This document shows, piece by piece, positions 1 to 5,730 of a stretch of 9,001 nucleotides of DNA (positions within the stretch are counted from its first letter, which is position 1; every line of letters begins with the position of its first letter). The notes below the pieces were generated by a model. That model was not told the origin of the DNA. It saw only the letters and a list, made by a program, of their open reading frames with translations, and made no database searches. A program made the translations under genes and the position numbers. Origin of the DNA: Planctomycetota bacterium (GTDB lineage: Bacteria; Planctomycetota; Planctomycetia; Pirellulales; S012-138); contig JALSGI010000827.1 of the NCBI GenBank assembly GCA_026982835.1, positions 1 to 9,001 on the forward strand, given 5' to 3'.

Positions 1-2
1 CG

Positions 3-437
3 GTGGTGATCTACCGAGGGGCGTGGTACTTGGTGGCCTACTCGGAGCACCACGGGGAGAAACGCCATTTCAAGCTGGACCGCGTGGCCTGGGCGCAGCG
101 GACGGACGAAAAGTTCCACCGCGACCCCAACTTCGACGTCCGCGCCCACCTGGCCGACTCCTTCGGCGTGATCCAGCCCCGGGGAAAGCCCCAAAAAGTG
201 GTGGTCCGCTTCTCCCCCTGGGCGGCCCGCTACGTGCAGGAAACCCGCTGGCACCACACGCAAAAGGAGCGGCGTTTGAAGGACGGCTCGCTGGAGGTGA
301 CCTTTCGCCTGGCCGCCACCGAGGAGTTGAAACGGTGGGTGCTGGGGTTCGGACAGCACGCCCAGGTGCTTCAGCCCCGGCAACTGCGCCAGGAGGTCCA
401 GGCCGAGCTGGAAGCTGCGCTGGCCCAGTACCGCTGA
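3..437 (+). CDS. WYL-domain transcriptional regulator, C-terminal part (cut by window edge)
   Basis: This is the C-terminal 144 codons of a protein whose beginning lies left of the window; the GTG at 3 is only the first possible start codon inside the window. The defining W-Y-L triplet falls at visible residues 8-10, followed by a Y-x-x-x-H-G-E-K-R-x-F-K-L-D-R stretch, the usual end of a WYL domain. Residues about 60-144 match the WCX extension, ending in a W-V-L-G-F-G-x-H-A-x-V-L-x-P-x-x-L-R pattern. Full-length relatives are about 320-340 residues with an N-terminal winged helix, so over half is missing. Such proteins bind DNA and sense a small ligand or nucleic acid through the WYL fold. 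Some control phage defence or DNA repair, but the regulated gene cannot be told from this window. No defence gene is visible downstream. The family call is firm; the target is unknown. Confidence 0.9.
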   Translation: MVIYRGAWYLVAYSEHHGEKRHFKLDRVAWAQRTDEKFHRDPNFDVRAHLADSFGVIQPRGKPQKVVVRFSPWAARYVQETRWHHTQKERRLKDGSLEVTFRLAATEELKRWVLGFGQHAQVLQPRQLRQEVQAELEAALAQYR

Positions 438-460
438 AGGATTTGGCAGCTTTGAGGGCG

Positions 461-530
461 GGTGCTTCCGCACCGGGCAAGAAAAAACGCGAATTCTTGC
501 AATCGGCGAGCCCCGAGCTTCCGCTTGGGG
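461..530 (+). other. Three consecutive stem-loops in the WYL-trpS gap
   Basis: Three dyads follow one another in 70 bases. The first is GGTGC (461-465), loop TTCC, GCACC (470-474), a perfect 5-bp stem. The second is GCAAGAA (477-483), a 10-base spacer, TTCTTGC (494-500), a perfect 7-bp inverted repeat. The third is CCCCGAGC (511-518), loop TTCC, GCTTGGGG (523-530), 8 bp with one G-U pair. The first and third share the same GCTTCCGC tip. They start 24 bases after the WYL stop codon. No clear T-tract follows, so an ordinary intrinsic terminator is not proven. They may form a structured 3' end for the upstream transcript, or the middle one may be an operator. The rest of this gap (531-649) shows no convincing promoter. 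Confidence 0.5.
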
Positions 531-649
531 AGGCTTGGGGGCTTGGCCCATCTTGACAGGATCGCCCCTGCGTTCCACCTTGCAGCAAAAGCTCGAAGCT
601 CGTCGGTCCCTTGTGTTCGGCTTGTTGTTGCCCGCTTCCTCGGGGAGCC

Positions 650-654
650 AGGAG
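650..654 (+). promoter_or_regulatory. Ribosome-binding site that sets the trpS start
   Basis: AGGAG lies 6 bases before the ATG at 661. It decides between this start and in-frame upstream starts such as the TTG at 535, which would add 42 residues with no counterpart in tryptophanyl-tRNA synthetases. The motif can pair weakly (5 bp) with TTCCT at 636-640. Confidence 0.75.
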
Positions 655-660
655 CCCGCC

Positions 661-1638
661 ATGCGTGTCCTTTCCGGCATCCAGCCCAGTGGTCGCTTCC
701 ACTGGGGGAACTACTTCGGTGCCATTCGCCAGTACATCGAGCTGCAAGAGGGAAACGAAGTCTATTACTTCATCGCCAACTTGCACGCCCTGACCAGCAC
801 CCGCGACAAGGAACTCCTGGAGCAGTATACGCTGGATGCGGCCCTGGACCTGCTGGCCCTGGGGGTGGATCCGGATCGGGCCGTGCTGTTCGTACAGTCC
901 GACGTGCCCCAGGTGTGCCAGCTGTTCTGGCTGTTGCTGGCCATCACGCCGATGGGCCTGCTAGAGCGGTGCGTCTCGTACAAGGAAAAGCGTGCCCAGG
1001 GCATTCCGGCCGATACAGGGCTGTTTGCCTACCCGGTGCTCCAGGCCGCCGACATCCTGGCCTACGACGCCGAGTTGGTCCCGGTAGGCGAAGACCAGAA
1101 GCAGCACATTGAGGTCACGCGGGACATCGCCGGGCGGTTCAACCACCTGTTCGGCGAGACGTTCGTGCTGCCCCGGGCCAAGATTCTGCAAGAGGCGGCC
1201 AGGGTGCCGGGGCTAGACGGCCAGAAGATGTCCAAAAGCTACGGCAACACCATCGAGGTGTTCGACGAGCCAAGCGTCATCCGCAAGAAGTGCATGCGGA
1301 TCGTTACCGACAGCCGACCGATCGAAGAGCCCAAGGAACCCGAAGGGGACCACCTGTTCCAGCTCTACAGCCTGTTTGCCACGGCCGAAGAACGAGAGGA
1401 GATGGCCGCGACATACCGCCGCGGGGGGTTCAAGTACTCGGACGTGAAGAAGGCTCTGGCCGAGAAGGCAGCCGCGTTTTTCGAGTCGGCCCGCCAGCGG
1501 CGGCAAGAGCTGGAGGCGGACCTGCCCCGGGTGCGGCAGATCCTGGCCGACGGGGCGGCCACCGCCCGACGCAAGGCCGAGGAGGTGCTCCGCCGGGCGC
1601 AAGAGGCTGCTGGAGTGTATCGCAGCAAGGGGCTGTAG
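661..1638 (+). CDS. trpS: Tryptophanyl-tRNA synthetase
   Basis: This gene encodes 325 residues, the normal length for bacterial TrpRS, a homodimeric cytoplasmic class Ic enzyme that charges tRNA-Trp with tryptophan using ATP. The protein opens directly with the family's M-R-V-L-S-G-I-Q-P-S-G start. The HIGH-type signature appears as H-W-G-N (14-17), and the KMSKS loop is intact at 189-193 (G-Q-K-M-S-K-S-Y-G-N). The Y-P-V-L-Q-A-A-D-I-L stretch (124-133) ends with the aspartate (D133) that recognises the indole nitrogen. The V-G-E-D-Q-K-Q-H segment (142-149) is also conserved. The C-terminal half is helical and charged, as expected for the anticodon-binding region. It starts 223 bp after the WYL gene and ends 133 bp before the membrane-protein gene. 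I see no T-box leader or terminator. Nothing appears broken. Confidence 0.97.
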   Translation: MRVLSGIQPSGRFHWGNYFGAIRQYIELQEGNEVYYFIANLHALTSTRDKELLEQYTLDAALDLLALGVDPDRAVLFVQSDVPQVCQLFWLLLAITPMGLLERCVSYKEKRAQGIPADTGLFAYPVLQAADILAYDAELVPVGEDQKQHIEVTRDIAGRFNHLFGETFVLPRAKILQEAARVPGLDGQKMSKSYGNTIEVFDEPSVIRKKCMRIVTDSRPIEEPKEPEGDHLFQLYSLFATAEEREEMAATYRRGGFKYSDVKKALAEKAAAFFESARQRRQELEADLPRVRQILADGAATARRKAEEVLRRAQEAAGVYRSKGL

Positions 1639-1646
1639 CTTGCCAG

Positions 1647-1679
1647 GGGGTGCTCATCGTTTGTGCGGGGTGCTCCACG
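1647..1679 (+). repeat. Direct repeat, two copies of GGGGTGCTCNNCG with 20-bp period
   Basis: The 13-base pattern GGGGTGCTC-N2-CG occurs at 1647-1659 and again at 1667-1679. The start-to-start distance is exactly 20 bp, about two helical turns, so both copies face the same side of the DNA. The second copy ends 16 bp before the proposed -35 element at 1696. That placement fits a site for an activator or repressor of the downstream promoter. It may also be chance in GC-rich DNA. Confidence 0.45.
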
Positions 1680-1695
1680 AGGAGGGCTGCCTTGC

Positions 1696-1723
1696 TTGAA
1701 CGGTATGCGTCCCCCTTTATAAT
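1696..1723 (+). promoter_or_regulatory. Sigma-70-type promoter for the membrane protein (and probably manA)
   Basis: A perfect -10 hexamer TATAAT lies at 1718-1723, in an AT-rich patch that stands out from its surroundings. A partial -35, TTGAAC (1696-1701, four of six consensus positions), is 16 bp upstream. Transcription would start near 1730, giving a leader of about 42 bases before the ATG at 1772. This is the most convincing promoter in the window and would separate the membrane-protein/manA unit from trpS. Confidence 0.65.
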
Positions 1724-1724
1724 G

Positions 1725-1768
1725 CGAGTCGCCGTTGGCCGTGGCTCGTTTCTCCTGCTAGGGGAAGC
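1725..1768 (+). promoter_or_regulatory. Leader with two hairpins, the second covering the ribosome-binding site
   Basis: CGAGTCGC (1725-1732) can pair with GTGGCTCG (1741-1748), 8 bp with two wobble pairs and an 8-base loop. Immediately after, GTTTCTCCT (1748-1756) can pair with AGGGGAAGC (1760-1768), 9 bp with two wobbles and a 3-base loop. The right arm of the second hairpin contains the Shine-Dalgarno AGGGGA (1760-1765), 6 bases before the ATG at 1772. When folded, the ribosome-binding site would be hidden, suggesting translational or temperature-dependent control. Pairing was worked out by eye, with no energy calculation. Confidence 0.45.
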
Positions 1769-1771
1769 TTC

Positions 1772-3154
1772 ATGATCGCCGAGACAGGGCAGCTCCGCGA
1801 GGTAGCGTGGCGGGAAGTGTTTCCCTGGCTGCGCATCTTCACCGCCCTGCGGCTTTCTCTGCAACCATCCAAGCTGCTGCTGGCCACGGTGGGAGTGGTG
1901 CTCACTAGCGGCGGTTGGTACTTTTTTGCCCGACTGTTCGCCGGAAGCGACGACCCGGCGGTCAGGGACCTGGTGGCCAAAACCACCTTCTGGCCCTGGG
2001 AGGATCCCCTGCTGGGGTTCTGGTCCCTGAAGGCGGAAGTGTGGCGGACCTTTGCAACAGCCTGGCCGGAGGTGTACCTGCGATTGACGGCCCCGTTTGC
2101 CGTGTGGTTTCGGGCCGACGCCTCTCCGGCGGCCCTGGCCCTGGGTGCCTTGCAGGGGCTGTGGGCGCTTCTGGTCTGGAGTGTCTTCGGAGCGGCCATC
2201 TGCCGCCTGGCCGCGGTGCAATTGGCCCAGGGGCGCCGCTACCAGTTAGGCCAGGCCATGCGGCATGCCATGAGCAAGTGGCCCTCCTACCTAGCCGCTC
2301 CACTGTTCCCGCTACTGTTCCTGTTCGTGTTGGGGATTCCGGCCCTGCTGCTGGGCCTGCTGAGCTGGTTTGACATTGGCTATTTGTTGGCCGGGGTGCT
2401 CTGGCCGGTGGCGCTTGTGCTGGGCTTGCTTTCGGCTTTGCTGGTCGTGGGCGTGGCGTTGGGCTGGCCGCTGATGTGGGGGGCGATCAGCACCGAGTGT
2501 TCCGACACCTTCGACGCCTTGAGCCGAAGCTACAGCTACGTAAGCCAACGCCCGCTGCACCTGTTGTTCTACTCGGCTGTGGCCACGGTGGCTTTTGCCC
2601 TGGGGTACTTGTTCGTTTCCCTGGTGGGGTACCTCACGCTCCACACGGCCGCCTGGCAGGCAAGCTGGAGCGCCCCCTACCCGCGGCAGCAAGCCATCCA
2701 CCAGGTGCAGCAGCGGGGGCTGCACCAGTTGATAGTCCCCTCCCGTCCGGCGGCTGCGGATCAGGCCCAGCAGCAGCCCGAGCACACCTGGGGCGATTAC
2801 GTGGTTGCGTTTTGGGCCACGGTGGTGCGGACCGTGGTGTTCAGTTTTCCGTATGCGTTCTTCTGGACCGTGGCGGTGGCCATCTACCAGGTGCTCCGCT
2901 GGGACGCGGAGGCCACGCACCTGGACGAAGTCCACCTGGACGAGGAGGAAGAGGAACAGGCCCCGGTGCCGGTGCCTGCCGCTCCATCGGCTTCTTCCTC
3001 TGGTGAGGCACCCGGCCAGGAGCAACAAGGCTTGCAGGAAAGCTCCCCTGGCGGCCCACAGGCCGGGGAGGCATCTTCGGGCGCTTCTGCCCAGGAAAGC
3101 TCGGCGCAGCCCCCGCTGGACTCCCCCACAGAAGAAGACAAGCCCGCGGAGTAA
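1772..3154 (+). CDS. Polytopic membrane protein of unknown function with acidic low-complexity tail
   Basis: This gene encodes 460 residues. I do not recognise a characterised family. Hydrophobic segments lie at about 34-56, 121-146, 173-199, 203-236 (long, perhaps two helices), 262-289 and 343-373, so six or seven membrane helices are likely. A soluble loop of about 55 residues (290-342), rich in Q and H, separates the last two. Just before the helix at 262 lies T-E-C-S-D-T-F-D-A-L-S-R-S-Y-S-Y-V-S-Q-R-P (241-261). This motif resembles one I recall in conserved planctomycete membrane proteins and is the best handle for a search. The tail (about 377-460) is disordered: an acidic run (D-E-E-E-E-E at 390-395), then P/V/A, S, Q and E repeats including Q-E-S-S twice. 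No signal peptide or enzymatic motif is visible. ATG 1772 is supported by AGGGGA 6 bases upstream. manA follows after 18 bp, so co-transcription is likely, but this does not establish a role in sugar metabolism. Confidence 0.85.
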   Translation: MIAETGQLREVAWREVFPWLRIFTALRLSLQPSKLLLATVGVVLTSGGWYFFARLFAGSDDPAVRDLVAKTTFWPWEDPLLGFWSLKAEVWRTFATAWPEVYLRLTAPFAVWFRADASPAALALGALQGLWALLVWSVFGAAICRLAAVQLAQGRRYQLGQAMRHAMSKWPSYLAAPLFPLLFLFVLGIPALLLGLLSWFDIGYLLAGVLWPVALVLGLLSALLVVGVALGWPLMWGAISTECSDTFDALSRSYSYVSQRPLHLLFYSAVATVAFALGYLFVSLVGYLTLHTAAWQASWSAPYPRQQAIHQVQQRGLHQLIVPSRPAAADQAQQQPEHTWGDYVVAFWATVVRTVVFSFPYAFFWTVAVAIYQVLRWDAEATHLDEVHLDEEEEEQAPVPVPAAPSASSSGEAPGQEQQGLQESSPGGPQAGEASSGASAQESSAQPPLDSPTEEDKPAE

Positions 3155-3172
3155 CCGGCTCCCTAGCAACCC

Positions 3173-4168
3173 ATGACCACACGATCCCCGGTTCTGGATC
3201 ATCCCCTGCGATTTGCCCCCGTGCTGAAGGACTACATCTGGGGTGGGCGGCGGCTTGCAGCCTGGGGCAAACCGCTGGGGCCGGGCCAGCATTGGGCCGA
3301 AAGTTGGGAAGTGGTCGATCATCCCCAGGGGCAAAGCCACGTGTTGGCCGGACCTTTCCAGGGCCGTACGCTGCATGAGCTGGTGGTGGAACGGGGCGAG
3401 GAACTGCTTGGCCGCGACGCTCCCCGGCCGCGGTTCCCCCTGTTGCTGAAGCTGCTGGACGCCCACGACCGGCTCTCCGTGCAGGTGCACCCCAACGACC
3501 AGCAGGCCGCAAGGCTCGACCCGCCCGATGAGGGAAAAACCGAAGCCTGGATTGTGCTGGAGGCGGCTCCCGGGTCGGGCGTGTGGGCCGGATTGCTCCC
3601 CGGGGTGGATCGCCCCCGGCTGGAGGAGCACCTTCGCCAGGGAACCGTGGAGCAGTGCTTGCACTTTCAGGAGGTTCGGCCTGGGGACTGTATTCTGCTT
3701 CCGGCCGGCACGGTGCACGCCATCGGCCCAGGGCTGCTGCTGGCCGAAATCCAACAGGCCAGCAACGTCACGTTTCGTCTTTTCGACTGGAACCGTCTGG
3801 GTCCGGACGGACGCCCCCGACCCCTGCACGTGGAGCAGGCGTTGGAGGTGATCGACTTTTCCCGGGGACCGATCTCCCCGTCCCGCCCACAACCCACCGC
3901 CACCCCGGGCGAGGAGCTGCTGGTGGCCTGCGAAAAGTTCGTCGTGCGGCGGCGGCAAGTGGCCGAGCCGGTGCGCCTGGGCGGACAGCAGCAGTGCCAC
4001 ATCGTGCTGGTGATCCAGGGGAGCGGGAGCTGGGCATCCGATCCCCTTGAGCGTCCTATGCGTCGGGGCGATTCGGCCCTGCTGCCCGCGGCGGCCGGAG
4101 CCGTGGAGTTCGTGCCGCGGGAGCCGACCACACTTTTGCACTTCCATCTGCCGCCGCCGGGGGTTTGA
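3173..4168 (+). CDS. manA: Class I mannose-6-phosphate isomerase
   Basis: This gene encodes 331 residues, matching the short Bacillus-type class I phosphomannose isomerase. The enzyme is a cytoplasmic zinc-dependent cupin that interconverts mannose-6-phosphate and fructose-6-phosphate. It feeds mannose into glycolysis or supplies precursors for GDP-mannose and surface glycans. Expected zinc ligands are present: Q104 and H106 in S-V-Q-V-H-P-N-D, E124 in G-K-T-E-A-W, and H182 in L-P-A-G-T-V-H-A-I. The substrate-site stretch E-I-Q-Q-A-S-N-V-T-F-R-L-F-D-W (192-206) is intact. The N-terminal P-V-L-K-D-Y-I-W-G-G-R-R-L (16-28) is typical. A second, shorter cupin half follows from about 250. The start lies 18 bp after the membrane-protein stop, with no good Shine-Dalgarno nearby, so translation may depend on coupling to the upstream gene. 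The frame shows no damage. Confidence 0.96.
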   Translation: MTTRSPVLDHPLRFAPVLKDYIWGGRRLAAWGKPLGPGQHWAESWEVVDHPQGQSHVLAGPFQGRTLHELVVERGEELLGRDAPRPRFPLLLKLLDAHDRLSVQVHPNDQQAARLDPPDEGKTEAWIVLEAAPGSGVWAGLLPGVDRPRLEEHLRQGTVEQCLHFQEVRPGDCILLPAGTVHAIGPGLLLAEIQQASNVTFRLFDWNRLGPDGRPRPLHVEQALEVIDFSRGPISPSRPQPTATPGEELLVACEKFVVRRRQVAEPVRLGGQQQCHIVLVIQGSGSWASDPLERPMRRGDSALLPAAAGAVEFVPREPTTLLHFHLPPPGV

Positions 4169-4194
4169 GCTGCTGTTGCTCGTTGAAAATGCCG

Positions 4195-4246
4195 GGGCTG
4201 CCGAGTAAGTTAGAACGATGCACAGGTTTTAATCACCCGGCAGCCC
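4195..4246 (+). promoter_or_regulatory. Nested stem-loop in the argH leader
   Basis: The outer arms GGGCTGCCG (4195-4203) and CGGCAGCCC (4238-4246) form a perfect 9-bp stem. Inside, TTAGAAC (4210-4216) pairs with GTTTTAA (4226-4232), 7 bp with one wobble, leaving a 9-base apical loop GATGCACAG and an internal loop (AGTAAG on the left, TCACC on the right). It occupies over half of the 96-bp gap between manA and argH and ends 18 bases before the argH start. It could be a cis-acting regulatory RNA, the end of the manA transcript (the following AATTGTT is only a poor U-tract), or paired protein-binding sites. TTTTAAT at 4227-4233 also resembles a -10 element but lacks a well-spaced -35. I could not match it to a known riboswitch class. 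Confidence 0.5.
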
Positions 4247-4264
4247 AATTGTTGAGCACGTGCG

Positions 4265-5653
4265 GTGAACCAGTCCCCCTTGAGCCGAAGCGGCGTGTTT
4301 CAAAGCGGCCCGGACGAGCTGCTGCAACGCTTCAGCCAAAGCGTCTCGTTCGATTGCCGCCTGGCCGCGCAAGATATTCGGCAGTCCAAGGCCCACGTGC
4401 AAATGCTTGCTACAGTGGGACTTCTGACCGAAGAGGAAGCCACGCGCATTCAGCAGACCTTGGACCAGATCGGCCGGGAAATCCAAGAGGGCCGCTTCCA
4501 GTTCCGCACGGAGCTGGAAGATGTACACATGAACATAGAGCAGGCCCTGATCGACCGTCTGGGCGACCTGGGCCGCAAGCTCCATACCGCCCGCAGCCGA
4601 AACGACCAGGTATCGACCGACCTGCGGCTCTGGTGCCGCGAGGCCATTGGGGAGATTCAGCGGCTGCTTCGAGAGCTGCAGCGGGCGTTCCTGTCCCGTT
4701 GCGACCAGGACGCGGGCGTGATCCTGCCGGCCTACACCCACTTGCAGCGAGCCCAGCCGGTGCTGGCGGCCCACTACTGGCTAGCCTATTGCGAGCGGTT
4801 TCAGCGGGACCGCCAGCGGCTGCAAGACGCCCTGGCCCGCGTGAACCAATGCCCGCTGGGCACGGCCGCCCTGGCCGGAACCAGCCTGCCGGTGGATCGG
4901 CACCTGGTGGCCCGGCTGCTGGAGTTCCAGGCCCCCACGGCCAACAGCCTGGACTCTTCCGGCGACCGGGACTTTGTGCTGGAGACGGCGTTTGGTTTTT
5001 CGATGGTGGCCCTTCACTTGAGCGGCTGGGCCGAGGAGTGGATCCTTTGGTCCAGCGTGGAGTTTGGTTTTCTGCGGTTGCCGGAGGCGTTGTGCACGGG
5101 CAGCTCGATCATGCCGCAGAAGGTCAATCCCGACCCCTTGGAGCTCATCCGCGGCAAGGCGGCCCGCGTGGTGGGCGACCTGACGACGCTTTTGGTGTTG
5201 CTCAAGGGCTTGCCGCTGGCCTACAACCGCGACCTGCAAGAGGACAAGCCGCCGCTGTTCGATGCGTTCGATACGCTGCGGGATTGCTTGCAGATAGCCG
5301 CGGCGGCGGTGCCCCGGGCAAAGCTGGACCGGGAGCGGATCGCCGCCGGCCTGGAGGCCGGCTACCTGGATGCCACCACGCTGATGGAGTACCTGATCGC
5401 CCGGGGCGTGCCCCAGCGCGTGGCCCACCACGCGGTAGGGCAGCTGGTGCGCCGGGCCATGCAACAGAAGGTACCTTTGAAGGAGTTGCCGCTGGAGGAG
5501 TTCCGCGCCGTGTGGCCGGAAGCCGACCCGGGGGTGTACGAGGTGCTGGGGGTCCGCCGGGCCGTGGAAGCTTTTGGCAGTTACGGCTCCACCGCCCCGG
5601 AACAGGTCCAGCAGCAGATCGCCCGCTGGAAGAAGTGCCTGGAGTTGGAGTAG
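4265..5653 (+). CDS. argH: Argininosuccinate lyase
   Basis: This gene encodes 462 residues, the usual length. The homotetrameric cytoplasmic enzyme splits argininosuccinate into arginine and fumarate, the last step of arginine synthesis. It belongs to the fumarase/aspartase superfamily. Visible signatures are H-T-A-R-S-R-N-D-Q (107-115), the catalytic-histidine region P-A-Y-T-H-L-Q-R-A-Q-P (155-165, H159), the D-F-V-L-E segment (236-240), and the mobile catalytic loop G-S-S-I-M-P-Q-K-V-N-P-D (279-290) with serines 280-281. A-Y-N-R-D-L-Q-E-D-K (319-328) is also typical. GTG 4265 is the first start after an in-frame stop at 4253-4255, and it places residues V11-F12 where relatives carry the end of a W-G-G-R-F motif. 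That motif is degenerate here (S-R-S-G-V-F). The Shine-Dalgarno is weak, and the palindrome GCACGTGC (4256-4263) sits in its place. No other arginine gene is nearby. Confidence 0.97.
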   Translation: MNQSPLSRSGVFQSGPDELLQRFSQSVSFDCRLAAQDIRQSKAHVQMLATVGLLTEEEATRIQQTLDQIGREIQEGRFQFRTELEDVHMNIEQALIDRLGDLGRKLHTARSRNDQVSTDLRLWCREAIGEIQRLLRELQRAFLSRCDQDAGVILPAYTHLQRAQPVLAAHYWLAYCERFQRDRQRLQDALARVNQCPLGTAALAGTSLPVDRHLVARLLEFQAPTANSLDSSGDRDFVLETAFGFSMVALHLSGWAEEWILWSSVEFGFLRLPEALCTGSSIMPQKVNPDPLELIRGKAARVVGDLTTLLVLLKGLPLAYNRDLQEDKPPLFDAFDTLRDCLQIAAAAVPRAKLDRERIAAGLEAGYLDATTLMEYLIARGVPQRVAHHAVGQLVRRAMQQKVPLKELPLEEFRAVWPEADPGVYEVLGVRRAVEAFGSYGSTAPEQVQQQIARWKKCLELE

Positions 5654-5669
5654 GACCCACGGACGGCCC

Positions 5670-5690
5670 GGTCCCCAGCGGCCGGGGACT
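5670..5690 (+). terminator. GC-rich hairpin after argH, possible terminator or attenuator
   Basis: GGTCCCC (5670-5676) can pair with GGGGACT (5684-5690) around the 7-base loop AGCGGCC. The inner six pairs are perfect and the last is a G-U wobble. It begins 17 bases after the argH stop. The sequence after it (AGATTCGTCG) is not a real T-tract, so strong intrinsic termination is doubtful. It may instead stabilise the argH 3' end or act with the next hairpin. Confidence 0.35.
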
Positions 5691-5700
5691 AGATTCGTCG

Positions 5701-5724
5701 CGTCTTGCGTCCCGGTGGGAGACG
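5701..5724 (+). promoter_or_regulatory. Ribosome-binding site of the HEAT-receiver gene, inside a possible hairpin
   Basis: GGGAGA (5717-5722) is the Shine-Dalgarno that supports the ATG at 5731, 8 bases downstream. It lies in the right arm of a potential hairpin: TCCC (5710-5713) with GGGA (5717-5720) across a 3-base loop, extended by CGTC (5701-5704) with GACG (5721-5724) across a 5-base bulge. The hairpin would reduce access to the site. Confidence 0.4.
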
Positions 5725-5730
5725 ATACCG

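Noticed and set aside
553..558. Perfect -35-like TTGACA upstream of trpS
   Set aside because: At the right distance (about 576-581) the sequence is CACCTT-like and GC-rich, with no -10 resemblance. A lone hexamer is weak evidence.
535..660. Longer trpS with a TTG start at 535
   Set aside because: The 42 extra residues have no counterpart in TrpRS, and AGGAG before ATG 661 fits exactly.
455..660. T-box riboswitch for trpS (GGGTGCTTCCGCACC looked reminiscent)
   Set aside because: The conserved T-box bulge sequence, specifier loop and terminator are absent.
1639..1695. Sigma-54 (-24/-12) promoter that the activator might use
   Set aside because: I looked here and in the other gaps for GG-N10-GC in a TGGC...TTGC context and found no convincing match.
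2312..4147. 611-codon open frame on the minus strand
   Set aside because: It lies opposite the membrane protein and manA. The product is rich in G, Q, R, H and P with no motif; it is an antisense shadow.
4195..4257. Integron attC-like site (GTTGAGC at 4251 fits GTTRRRY)
   Set aside because: No matching RYYYAAC partner box exists upstream, and the flanking genes are ordinary housekeeping genes.
4165..5730. Open frame joining upstream sequence to the HEAT-receiver gene (1260 codons in total from 4165)
   Set aside because: This part overlaps all of argH in another frame, its translation is compositionally odd (G/P/R-rich), and a signal peptide with a Shine-Dalgarno starts at 5731. The openness is a GC-bias effect.
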